Shown here: one piece after another, positions 9,057 to 18,046 of the stretch
How the letters are laid out: the number at the start of each line of letters is the position of its first letter
How positions within the stretch are numbered: the first letter of the stretch is position 1
Origin: an uncultured Bacillota bacterium
GTDB taxonomy: Bacteria; Bacillota_I; Bacilli_A; Izemoplasmatales; UBA1188
Assembly (NCBI GenBank): GCA_937907585.1
Contig: CALCVH010000063.1
Location: 1 to 52,117 of the forward strand
Length of the DNA: 52,117 nucleotides
Direction: 5' to 3'
Notes under the pieces: generated by a model
What the model was told of the DNA's origin: nothing
The model's database searches: none
The model's input: only the letters and a program-made list of their open reading frames with translations
Made by a program: the position numbers and the translations under genes

Positions 9057-12000
9057 ATGAAAAAACAAAAAATCATTTTTTCATCAATGCTCGTCTTATT
9101 TTTGATTGGTTTATTAACATCATTAATGACCTCAAAAGTAAAGACTGCAAAAGCAGCCGCTCAAACTCTATTTGAACAAGATTTTGAAGCTTGTGAATTA
9201 GTTAGCGGTTCTGATAATGTTTATCATGCATCAAACGGATTCGCTGGTGCATCTGATGGATTATCAATTGTTGAACAAGGTATTGATGGTAAGTCATTAA
9301 AAGTTGCTCATGCATTCTGGCCTAAAGCTGATGGTGGTTGGCAAAAAGAAGTGCTCTATAAAGACAATTTATTAATGGAATCAGCTGACGCTTATTATGC
9401 ATTATATTTTGAGGTAGAAGCATTTGGCAACATAGATTATATTTACTTTAAAGGCGCTAAAGGAATTGAAGGTGCACAAGTTGAATATAATGTTGGAGCA
9501 GGTACTATGCTTGCTCAAGGAGATGCTGGATTAAAGGCTGATTATGTTAAAGAAGGAAACGTTTATAAAGTTCAAATGTCATGGCAAGGCAATGGCGGAA
9601 ACAGTAAAGTATTCTTCTTTACTAATGTTCATTCAACAGATCCAGAAGGTGATGCTGGTTATTATCTAATCGATAATTTCAAATTCTTATCATCTGACGC
9701 TCCAATCGTTATGAACAATTTAAGTGTTCCAACTGAAGGATATACTAAATTATGGGGAACAGACTTTAATGATGTTGATCCTTCGACAGTTGGAAGCGAT
9801 GCAATGTATGCTGTAAATGGATTTGCTGGATTAGGTGATAGTGGACTTTCTATTGATCCAACTGGATTCAATGGCACTCAAGCATTAAAAGGTGTTTACA
9901 CTTTCTATGATAATGGATGGCAACAATCAACTATCTATGAAACTGCATATTTATGGAATAACTTCTGGACAAATGCATATAGACTTTCATTTAGTTTTAA
10001 ACCATTTGGTAAAGTAGATTGTGGTGATATTTACTTAAAAGGTAGAGCAGAAGAAAACTATCCTATCACTGCGATAATTAGATATGAAGTATCTACTGGT
10101 AGAATGTTCTTTAGCCAAAGAGATACCAGTGTAGTTCTAGGCTTAGATTATTCACATGTTGATGGTGTATTTACTGCGAACATTTATCTAAGAGGAACTG
10201 ATGGAGGCTTACTTGTTGAATACTTGGCTCATACTGGGGATCCTGCAAACGCAAATAGCGCATTAGATTCTGGATTATTAATAGATGATTTCTCATTATC
10301 TAAATGTGATAATTATGAATTAGATAAGAAAGCAGAAAAGATTATATACAAACAAGACTTTACAACTATCGAAACAACAGTTGTTGGAAGTGATGCAATG
10401 TACGGTGCTACTGGATTTGCAGGTCCACAAGGTTTAACAATCGATGAAAATGGTATCGATGGTAAAACATTAAAAGTTGTTCATACTTTCTGGCCAGTAG
10501 CTGATGGCGGATGGCAAAAAGACAGCATGTATCAAACAACTAGATTAACAGGAACTAAATCAGAAAACCTTTATGAATTATCTGCTGACATTAAGTTATT
10601 TGGTGCTGTTGGTCAAGGCGATTTTAAATTATTAATGGCCGATACACCTGTAGCGTCTGTTACACTTAAGAAAGATGGAACACATAAACTTAATCCTGGT
10701 GAATGTAATTCAGAAAAAATAAAGGATATCTTTGTAACATATGATTCTAATACTCAAGTATTCCATTTAAGTTTCAAATTTAATGGTACTAGCGAAACTA
10801 TTATGTTCATTGACTATATGAACACAACTGATAATGAAAGTGAAACTGGATTCTATCTTGATAACTTTAAGTTAGCTGCGGTAATGCCTAAAACAGCGAA
10901 AGAAACTGTTCAAGGAACATATGAAACTATATTTAGTCAAAACTTTGATTCTCTAACTGCAGGTACTAAATACGCTACTGGTGATCAAATGTATCAAGCA
11001 ATTGCTTTCGCTGGTCCAAACGATGCTACAAAAACTGATAGAGAAATCATTGCTGATGGAATCAACAATAACTCACTTAAAATCACTTATGATTTCTTTG
11101 ATAATAATTGTTCACAAGGTTCTTTATATCTTGACTGGAATAAGGCAGTAGGTGCTGCTTCAGAACTATATACAATCTATAAATTTGAAGTTAATATTAA
11201 GACATTTGGAGATGTAGATACTGAAATCTATAAGAATATGGGTGACTGGGTTGGAATTAACTTAGTTACTGGTAATACGTGGGGACCAGATGTATCTAAC
11301 TTTATCTATAGTGAATCTAAATTAGAAAATGGCGTTTACCATTATGTCGCATATCTATATGGTAATAACGGTTCATTAACAGATACATTTGAAGTTCATA
11401 TTGTTCCATCAAGTGAAGCCCCTACTGGACTAATCATTGATGACTATAAAATTTCAAAGAAAGTTTCTAATGAAGTTCAAGATGAACCAATTGTTGTTGA
11501 TTACACTCCATCTATTGGAAATGCTAAATATGAACTTGGCTCTAATCAAAATGTAGAATTCGTTGTTGAATTAAAAGGCCAAGATGTGACTTCATTAAAG
11601 ATTGGAGATAGAGTTTTAACTGATACTGAATATAAAGTAAGTGGTAATAAACTAACTGTTAATTATCAAGTATTAGAAGAATTAGATCCAGGTGAATATC
11701 AAGTTGCTTTATCAACTATCGAAAACGCAACTTCTTCATTAATGATTACTAATATTCAAGCTCAAATTTCAGGACACTATGTAAGTAGATATAGCACAAA
11801 CTTTGATGATATTGAAACTGGTAATTATACTGGTGATCAAATGTATCATATCAATGGATTTGCTGGTATGAATACTCAAGTAGTAGAAGACGGAATCAAT
11901 AATAAATCTTTAAAAGCGACTTATGAATTCTATCCTGTAACTGATGGTGGATGGCAAAAATCTAATCTTTATATTGATTCAAGTAAGACTCAAGCTAAAG

Positions 12001-14681
12001 ATTTAAATACTGTATATAAAATTTCATATAAGATTAAACCATTTGGATCATATGCGATGGTTGCGTTCGGTATCCAATTCGCTGATAACACATCATCATA
12101 TCCAAACGCAGTAATCTATTTAAAATCTGATGGATCATATTCTAACGATACAAATAATCTATTAATTAAATATGATGTTACATATGCTGATGGAGTATTC
12201 ACAGTAGATGCATATTATAAGACAGCTGGATATTTCTTATTCAATTACTGGCATATGCAGAGAACTGATGATGATGTTGAAACTGGATTCATGCTTGATG
12301 ATTACTCATTCTCAGTTGTTGAAAATCCAAGCGTAGTTCTTGGTGAAGATATCTACGATATCGTTGTTCAAGATCTCCCTGCAATTGTATTAAATCTTGC
12401 AGGATTTGAAGTACAACATGTTAAAGTTGATGGTGCTTTATTAGTAAAAGATACTGATTATGTATTAACTGATTTAGATAATGGTAATGCAAAACTTGAA
12501 TTAACTAAGACATATCTTTCAACAAAGAATGTTGGTGATGTAATCAACTTAGATATTAGAACTACTAAATCGACTAATTTAAGCGCTAAGGTTACTATAG
12601 TAAACGCTAAACCAATAATCACAGAAAAAGAATCTGTATTCGAACTTGACAGCAATAAAGATGTTGAATTAACTGTTGAACTAAAAGGTGGAGATATTAC
12701 ATCAATAACTCTAGGTGAAACTGTTCTTACAACTTCAGATTATGAATTATCTAATGGTAAACTTAGAATTAAAGCTCAATTCTTACAAACTATGACTGTT
12801 GGCAGTTATAAATTAACTCTAACAACAGGCGATAACGCAACTACAGTTATTAAGGTATCAGACGCTGATAGAACTATTGCTGGAACATATTCTTCAGTTT
12901 ATTCTCAAGACTTTGAATCAATCGACGCTGGACGCTATACAGAAGAACAATTCTATCCATTATCAGATGGATTTGCTGGACTTGGAAATGACACTCCTGG
13001 AAGACATGAAGTAACTCAAGATAAATACTTAAAAGCTTACTATAATTTCTTCCCAGTAGCTGAAGGTGGCTGGCAAAATGGAATGATCTATTTGAATTCA
13101 GGACGTACTCAAGCTAAAGATACTAACTTAATCTATAAGATTTCATTCCAGGTAAGTGGATTTGGCGCATGGGCACAAATATGTCATGGTATTCAAGTTG
13201 CGGAAAGCGGATATCCAAACGACTGGCTACATCTTTATAATGATGGAACTTATGAATTTGAAACAAATAATAACTTACTAGTTAAGAGTGAAGTTGAATA
13301 CCTAAATGGCACATTCAATGTAACATTATATTATAGAAGTGCTGGATTCTTCCTATTCAACTTATGGAACTGTCAAAGAACTGATGACAATGTTGAAACA
13401 GGTATTATTTTAGATAATTTCGTATTCTCTAAGATGGATATTCCTGAAGCAGTAAGCGGAAATAACAAATTCGATAAAGCAGTTAATAATAATCCTTATT
13501 ATCTAATTGATTTATACGGATACGAAGTTACATCTGTAACTGTTAAAGATTCACCTCTTACAAAAGATACTGATTACACATTAGAAGCACTCTTTGGTTC
13601 TACAAGAACAAGATTAGAATTAACTACTGCATTCTTAAATAAATATAGTGTTGGTGATTCATTAACTTTAGTAGTCACAACTTCTAAAGGTAATAGTATT
13701 GAATTAGATTTATCAATAGTTGATACAACTCCAACTGTTCCATCATCTTCAGATGTCGATGTAGCATTAAATACTAGCTTAGAATTAAGCGTTGATTTAA
13801 AAGGAGAAAATATCGCTACTATCTCATTAAATGGTAATGAATTATCAGGTAATGAGTTCACATTAAATACTGAAAAGACTCTCTTAACATTAAAGAAAGA
13901 ATATCTAGCTAAATTTGAAGCTGGTGAATATGAGTTCACATTAACTTCAACAAGTGGCGCTAAATCAACATTTAAGATCAATATCTCTAATACAACTCCA
14001 ACTATGGAAAGCGGTTCATTTAAGAAAGGTTCAACTGAACCTATGAGTGTAGCTGTTGATTTAATGGACAAGGAAATTACAGAAGTTTTAATTGATGATA
14101 AAGCGCTAGATACTGCTTCATACTCATATGAAAATGGTGTTCTAACTATTAATGTTAGCGCTCTTGAAACATTAACTGTAGGTGAACATACATTAAAAGT
14201 TAAAACTACAGGAACAGGTAGTGCAACTATCACTATTACTGATGCGAACCCAGAAATTACTGGTACGTATTCTATCAAGATGGGTGAAGACTTAGCCTTA
14301 ACAGTAGATTTACATAATAGAGAATTAACTGAAGTAAAAGTAAATTCATTCGTTCTTAACGCAAATGAATATACTTATAATAATGGAGTTCTCACTATTA
14401 AAGCTAGCGTTTTAGAAGAATTATCAGTTAATACTCATACAGTAACTATCACTACAGTAGGTGGCTCTACATCTATCGAGTTCACTTTAACTGAAGGTGA
14501 CACTCCAGTAGATCCAGGAAATCAAACTAATCCTCCTGTAACAGATAATCCTAATACACAAGTTGAACCATCTGAAACTGGTAAGAAGAAAGGATGTAAG
14601 AGCGCTATAGCTTCATCAATTCTTGGTACTATGTTATTATTAGCTTCAATCGTTGTGATTAAGAAAAAGAAAGAAGAATAA
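9057..14681 (+). CDS. Giant modular cell-surface protein: six jelly-roll repeats, X2/Ig-like domains, C-terminal membrane anchor
   Basis: 1874 residues. A signal peptide (about 1-36) leads to six related modules of about 190 residues starting near residues 39, 232, 429, 624, 911 and 1281; each has a QDFE-like start, a G(F/A)FAG-like element and most have a GGWQ(K/N) element, resembling carbohydrate-binding jelly rolls. Between and after them are about eight Ig-like domains of the X2 type (pattern LxxxDYxxxxxxLTIxxxxLxxLxxGxxxL), near 811-901, 1093-1276 and 1463-1830. The C-terminus has a Pro/Thr/Asn spacer, then GKKKGCKSAIASS, a hydrophobic helix and KKKKEE: a membrane or wall anchor without LPxTG. 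A strong AAGGAG site lies 13 bases before the ATG. Last gene of the operon; probably a glycan-binding scaffold with no catalytic domain seen. Confidence 0.8.
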   Translation: MKKQKIIFSSMLVLFLIGLLTSLMTSKVKTAKAAAQTLFEQDFEACELVSGSDNVYHASNGFAGASDGLSIVEQGIDGKSLKVAHAFWPKADGGWQKEVLYKDNLLMESADAYYALYFEVEAFGNIDYIYFKGAKGIEGAQVEYNVGAGTMLAQGDAGLKADYVKEGNVYKVQMSWQGNGGNSKVFFFTNVHSTDPEGDAGYYLIDNFKFLSSDAPIVMNNLSVPTEGYTKLWGTDFNDVDPSTVGSDAMYAVNGFAGLGDSGLSIDPTGFNGTQALKGVYTFYDNGWQQSTIYETAYLWNNFWTNAYRLSFSFKPFGKVDCGDIYLKGRAEENYPITAIIRYEVSTGRMFFSQRDTSVVLGLDYSHVDGVFTANIYLRGTDGGLLVEYLAHTGDPANANSALDSGLLIDDFSLSKCDNYELDKKAEKIIYKQDFTTIETTVVGSDAMYGATGFAGPQGLTIDENGIDGKTLKVVHTFWPVADGGWQKDSMYQTTRLTGTKSENLYELSADIKLFGAVGQGDFKLLMADTPVASVTLKKDGTHKLNPGECNSEKIKDIFVTYDSNTQVFHLSFKFNGTSETIMFIDYMNTTDNESETGFYLDNFKLAAVMPKTAKETVQGTYETIFSQNFDSLTAGTKYATGDQMYQAIAFAGPNDATKTDREIIADGINNNSLKITYDFFDNNCSQGSLYLDWNKAVGAASELYTIYKFEVNIKTFGDVDTEIYKNMGDWVGINLVTGNTWGPDVSNFIYSESKLENGVYHYVAYLYGNNGSLTDTFEVHIVPSSEAPTGLIIDDYKISKKVSNEVQDEPIVVDYTPSIGNAKYELGSNQNVEFVVELKGQDVTSLKIGDRVLTDTEYKVSGNKLTVNYQVLEELDPGEYQVALSTIENATSSLMITNIQAQISGHYVSRYSTNFDDIETGNYTGDQMYHINGFAGMNTQVVEDGINNKSLKATYEFYPVTDGGWQKSNLYIDSSKTQAKDLNTVYKISYKIKPFGSYAMVAFGIQFADNTSSYPNAVIYLKSDGSYSNDTNNLLIKYDVTYADGVFTVDAYYKTAGYFLFNYWHMQRTDDDVETGFMLDDYSFSVVENPSVVLGEDIYDIVVQDLPAIVLNLAGFEVQHVKVDGALLVKDTDYVLTDLDNGNAKLELTKTYLSTKNVGDVINLDIRTTKSTNLSAKVTIVNAKPIITEKESVFELDSNKDVELTVELKGGDITSITLGETVLTTSDYELSNGKLRIKAQFLQTMTVGSYKLTLTTGDNATTVIKVSDADRTIAGTYSSVYSQDFESIDAGRYTEEQFYPLSDGFAGLGNDTPGRHEVTQDKYLKAYYNFFPVAEGGWQNGMIYLNSGRTQAKDTNLIYKISFQVSGFGAWAQICHGIQVAESGYPNDWLHLYNDGTYEFETNNNLLVKSEVEYLNGTFNVTLYYRSAGFFLFNLWNCQRTDDNVETGIILDNFVFSKMDIPEAVSGNNKFDKAVNNNPYYLIDLYGYEVTSVTVKDSPLTKDTDYTLEALFGSTRTRLELTTAFLNKYSVGDSLTLVVTTSKGNSIELDLSIVDTTPTVPSSSDVDVALNTSLELSVDLKGENIATISLNGNELSGNEFTLNTEKTLLTLKKEYLAKFEAGEYEFTLTSTSGAKSTFKINISNTTPTMESGSFKKGSTEPMSVAVDLMDKEITEVLIDDKALDTASYSYENGVLTINVSALETLTVGEHTLKVKTTGTGSATITITDANPEITGTYSIKMGEDLALTVDLHNRELTEVKVNSFVLNANEYTYNNGVLTIKASVLEELSVNTHTVTITTVGGSTSIEFTLTEGDTPVDPGNQTNPPVTDNPNTQVEPSETGKKKGCKSAIASSILGTMLLLASIVVIKKKKEE

Positions 14682-14696
14682 TATATTAATTCAGTA

Positions 14697-14726
14697 AATC
14701 AGTCTCCCTTTTTTGGGAGACTGATT
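14697..14726. terminator. Strong hairpin with an all-T loop after the giant surface gene
   Basis: Perfect 12-bp stem AATCAGTCTCCC (14697-14708) / GGGAGACTGATT (14715-14726) around TTTTTT. No T-tract follows on either strand, so it may stop transcription inefficiently or act as an RNA-processing or stability element. The right arm holds the only GGGAG near the next gene. Confidence 0.55.
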
Positions 14727-14740
14727 CATATCGTAAACAA

Positions 14741-17113
14741 ATGAAGAAAGAACAATTTATCAAAGAATCAACCCCATCTAAATCTGAATACTTTTCATGG
14801 ATTAATAATACTAATGAAGGTTCTAGCGAAGCTAACACAATGGCTAATCTAGAATTTTTTAAGTATCTATATGATAATTATTCAATGATTTTAGATATCT
14901 ATACACTTGATGCGGGAAATCTAGATAGTCCTTCATCTTCATATGAATATCTAGATTCATTAAAGCTTAAAAAACAATTTCCAAATGGCTATTACCCTAT
15001 TGTGAATAAAGCTAAAGAAATGAATACTAGATTAGGTATATGGGGTGGACCTGATGGATATGGCACTACTAGAGCTCAAGCAAAAAAGAGACACGATGAT
15101 TTAGTAAAACTATCAAAAGATTATAATTTCGCCCTTTTTAAATTTGATGCGGTATGTGGTGAACTGAAAATAGAAAATATAAAATATTTTGAAAAAACAA
15201 TCAATGATTGTAGGAAATACTCAAAAGATTTAATATTAACTACTCATAGAATTAATTTAGGTAAAGCGAGCTATCTTCAAAACACTTTCCTTTGGGAAGG
15301 TTTAGAAACATATACAGATGTACACTGTTATAATAAAATATGCGCTCCACATAATAGAGCTTATATTTTTAATAGAGGATATACGCCTGAATTAAAAAGA
15401 TTAACAGAAGATCATGGTGTTTGTATATCTTCATCAATCGATTATTTTGAGGATGATTTAATCTATCAAGCATTCAATAGATGTTTAATTTTATCTCCTC
15501 AAATATATGGTAATCCATGGTTTTTAAGAGATGATGAGCTTCCAATTTTCGCTCACATCTTTAATATGCATAGAAAATATAGAGATATTTTAGTTAATGC
15601 GTTAGCCCCATCTAATATAGATTTAGGAGATAATCCTATTATAAGAGGATCGTCTAATCATAAACTTATTTCAACTGGTAACGCTTCATGGAATAAAAAA
15701 ACAATCAATATTCCATTAAATGAGACAGTAGGAATAAAAACCAATAAAAAAATCGCATGTATAATCAAATTCCCTTATGAAGAATTCATTGGGATATTTG
15801 ATTATAATGATAATATAAAAATAGAACTAGAACCATTTAGAGCGTCTTTAATTGAGTTAGTCACTATTGATAAACTAGATAATGTAATTATTAACGCTAA
15901 ATATCAAATAGAAAAAGAAGACTTTGAATACAACATTAAAAAAGTAAAGATATTAAAAGCGAATGGTCCTATATATTATTTAAAAAACGGAAATAAACAA
16001 CAGCTATCTAATATAGTTGTTGATGATATAGAAAATAATCCATTATATATATCTTCTTTAGAAAGAAAAGAAGTTCCATCAAATTCAGAAGAACTTTATG
16101 AAAATATATATTTTAATTTAGAAAATGAAAGTCTAGAAAAAAGATCGATTAATAGAAGCGGTGAATCGAATATAAAAGAAGTAAATAAATGTAGAGAATT
16201 CTTCTTTAATCAAGATTCATATAATAAAAGAGGTTTAGATTCTTTAATTCCTTTTGATGGTAATAAAGATACTATATTTGATACGAAATCCATATCTTAT
16301 ATCAATCATAATAATAGAAAAGGGTTTAGAGTTCTTGGTGGTACATTAAGAATTGATTTAGGTGATATATATGAATTTGATACTTTAGAAATTGAATACT
16401 ATAAAAAACCTAAACCAGATTCATATATGTTTAGTGAAAATAATCCGATAGATAATTATGAATCATCTATAGATTTAAAATCTTGGATAAGAGGCACTTT
16501 AAAAGAAAATAAAAAAATAGAAAATACAAGCCTACCTGTATATGCGTATTATAGTGATAACTATCAATATGAAGATGGCTATAGAATGAAAGTTACGTAT
16601 AAAACTAATATAAATAAATCACGTTATATTAGAATACCTGAACAGGTAGATAGAATATACACTATTAAATTATTTAATAATAATATTGAGGTTAAACCAT
16701 TAAACCCTCATCTTAATTATCTATTTGCGCCATATTATAAAAGAAAAACAAAACATTATTTTGAAAAAGAATTATTATTAAAATCAAATAATAAATATCC
16801 ATTCTTATCTATTGCGGTTAATGGATATGTAGGATATGAAAATGTATCTACTGGAATAATTATTGATGATATTATTTATCCTGCGCCAAGAAGAGCGCCT
16901 GAATATCCATCTAACGCATTTGAATATCCAGTTCATCCAGTAGATTCTAACTATACCTTCTTTATTCCAATAAAAGAAGAATGGTTAAATAAAAAAGCTA
17001 AAGTATTCGTATTAATTGGTGAAGATGATAAATTAACTAATCTTCCTAAAATAGATATTTATATGTGTGATGAACATAAAAAAAGAGAAGGGGTAATACT
17101 TGAAATTGAATAA
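14741..17113 (+). CDS. Cytoplasmic glycoside hydrolase, clan GH-D (alpha-galactosidase)-like
   Basis: 790 residues without a signal peptide. The N-terminal half (about 1-310) resembles the barrel of GH27/GH36-type enzymes: a LDIYTLDAGN start, RLGIWGGPDGYG, and FKFDAVCGE in the position of the KxDxN nucleophile segment; a second acidic cluster is SSSIDYFEDD. Residues about 310-450 look like a beta-sheet domain, and 490-690 a discoidin-like segment (GTLRIDLGDIYEFDTLEIEYY). It likely acts on imported oligosaccharides. No clear ribosome site precedes the ATG: the closest GGGAG lies 21 bases upstream inside a hairpin, so translation may be coupled to RNA folding or the start may lie elsewhere. It ends 8 bases from the convergent AraC gene. 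Family assignment moderate, substrate unknown. Confidence 0.6.
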   Translation: MKKEQFIKESTPSKSEYFSWINNTNEGSSEANTMANLEFFKYLYDNYSMILDIYTLDAGNLDSPSSSYEYLDSLKLKKQFPNGYYPIVNKAKEMNTRLGIWGGPDGYGTTRAQAKKRHDDLVKLSKDYNFALFKFDAVCGELKIENIKYFEKTINDCRKYSKDLILTTHRINLGKASYLQNTFLWEGLETYTDVHCYNKICAPHNRAYIFNRGYTPELKRLTEDHGVCISSSIDYFEDDLIYQAFNRCLILSPQIYGNPWFLRDDELPIFAHIFNMHRKYRDILVNALAPSNIDLGDNPIIRGSSNHKLISTGNASWNKKTINIPLNETVGIKTNKKIACIIKFPYEEFIGIFDYNDNIKIELEPFRASLIELVTIDKLDNVIINAKYQIEKEDFEYNIKKVKILKANGPIYYLKNGNKQQLSNIVVDDIENNPLYISSLERKEVPSNSEELYENIYFNLENESLEKRSINRSGESNIKEVNKCREFFFNQDSYNKRGLDSLIPFDGNKDTIFDTKSISYINHNNRKGFRVLGGTLRIDLGDIYEFDTLEIEYYKKPKPDSYMFSENNPIDNYESSIDLKSWIRGTLKENKKIENTSLPVYAYYSDNYQYEDGYRMKVTYKTNINKSRYIRIPEQVDRIYTIKLFNNNIEVKPLNPHLNYLFAPYYKRKTKHYFEKELLLKSNNKYPFLSIAVNGYVGYENVSTGIIIDDIIYPAPRRAPEYPSNAFEYPVHPVDSNYTFFIPIKEEWLNKKAKVFVLIGEDDKLTNLPKIDIYMCDEHKKREGVILEIE

Positions 17114-17121
17114 TTTAAGTA

Positions 17122-17979
17122 TTAGAGTCCGTTTCCTTCTCTATATTCTGTAGGTGACATTAGAACTGCTTTCTTAAAACATTTACAGAACTGCGCAGTT
17201 GATTGGAATCCACACATTTCAGCGACTTTACTAATCTTGAGGGATTTAACCTCAAGCAGTATCTCACAAGCGTATTGTATTCTTTTTGAGATTAAGTATT
17301 GACCTGGAGACTGATTCATCTTCTTAGTAAACAAAGTAGTAAAATACGCTCTTGAAACATTTATATCTTTACACAGCCCGCTTATTGTGATGTTGTCTGT
17401 GAATTTAGAATTAATATATTCAATTGCGTTTTCTAGTATTGATTCATTTTTAATGATATCGTTAGAATTCTTTACTTCATTAAGTTTTGATGAAATACGC
17501 TCTAGGACATTTATGCACATTCCTGTAACTTTTAAAGAGAATGTATCCTGGTTAATTGTGGATAGATCTAATTCATCAAGTTCATCCAGCAAAGCTTGGA
17601 GTTCAACAATATCTTCGTAACTGTAAGCGAATACCGCGTTATCTAATAAACCACTTTTTTGAAAGTATGTAACGCAGTCGATACCAGATAAGTTTATCCA
17701 ACAATATGACCAACCTTCATCGCTGCTTGGATAATATGATACAAGATTAGAAGGAGTTATAACGAAAGCGTCTCCTTCGCCAAGGTAGTATGTTTTATCA
17801 TCACAATTGAATATCCCCTTTCCTTTTGTGACAAAGTGAACAATAAAATTGTTCCTGTGAGTTGGAATATCGTTTCTATATGTTTTCTTTTCTTTACCAA
17901 ATTCTACAACACTTAATCCATTGAATGGGGATGAATATTCAACATAGGTTGTTACATTTTCTTTTTTAATGATATACAT
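17122..17979 (-). CDS. AraC-family transcriptional regulator
   Basis: About 285 residues: an N-terminal cupin sugar-sensing domain (PTHRNNFIVHFVTKGKGIFNCD, then YYLGEGDAFVITP) and a C-terminal double helix-turn-helix (ITISGLCKDINVSRAYFTTLF and LKISKVAEMCGFQSTAQFCKCFKK). I chose the ATG at 17979 (minus strand) with GAGG 8 bases upstream; a longer in-frame extension would run into the divergent GH3 gene and encodes hydrophobic nonsense. It is flanked by glycan genes on both sides and shares its promoter region with GH3. It probably activates the large operon and GH3 on sensing a mono- or disaccharide. Confidence 0.92.
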   Translation of the reverse strand: MYIIKKENVTTYVEYSSPFNGLSVVEFGKEKKTYRNDIPTHRNNFIVHFVTKGKGIFNCDDKTYYLGEGDAFVITPSNLVSYYPSSDEGWSYCWINLSGIDCVTYFQKSGLLDNAVFAYSYEDIVELQALLDELDELDLSTINQDTFSLKVTGMCINVLERISSKLNEVKNSNDIIKNESILENAIEYINSKFTDNITISGLCKDINVSRAYFTTLFTKKMNQSPGQYLISKRIQYACEILLEVKSLKISKVAEMCGFQSTAQFCKCFKKAVLMSPTEYREGNGL

Positions 17980-17992
17980 ATCTAACCTCAAT

Positions 17993-18024
17993 ATTATAAT
18001 AAAATATATAGAACAAAAACACAA
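17993..18024. promoter_or_regulatory. Divergent araC/GH3 control region with the shared 15-bp motif
   Basis: On the minus strand TATAAT (17998-17993) serves the AraC gene, and its -35 zone falls on AGAACAAAAACACAA (18010-18024), suggesting autoregulation. On the plus strand an offset TATAAT (17995-18000) could serve GH3, with no good -35, so activation may be needed; the motif would then lie just after the start of transcription. Confidence 0.5.
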
Positions 18025-18046
18025 TAAAAACATTAAAAGGAGTTTT

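Noticed and set aside
13574..14278. Long 234-codon open frame on the minus strand inside the giant surface gene
   Set aside because: It is the antisense shadow of a repetitive Ser/Thr/Val-rich coding region; no ribosome site, and the plus-strand domains are clear.
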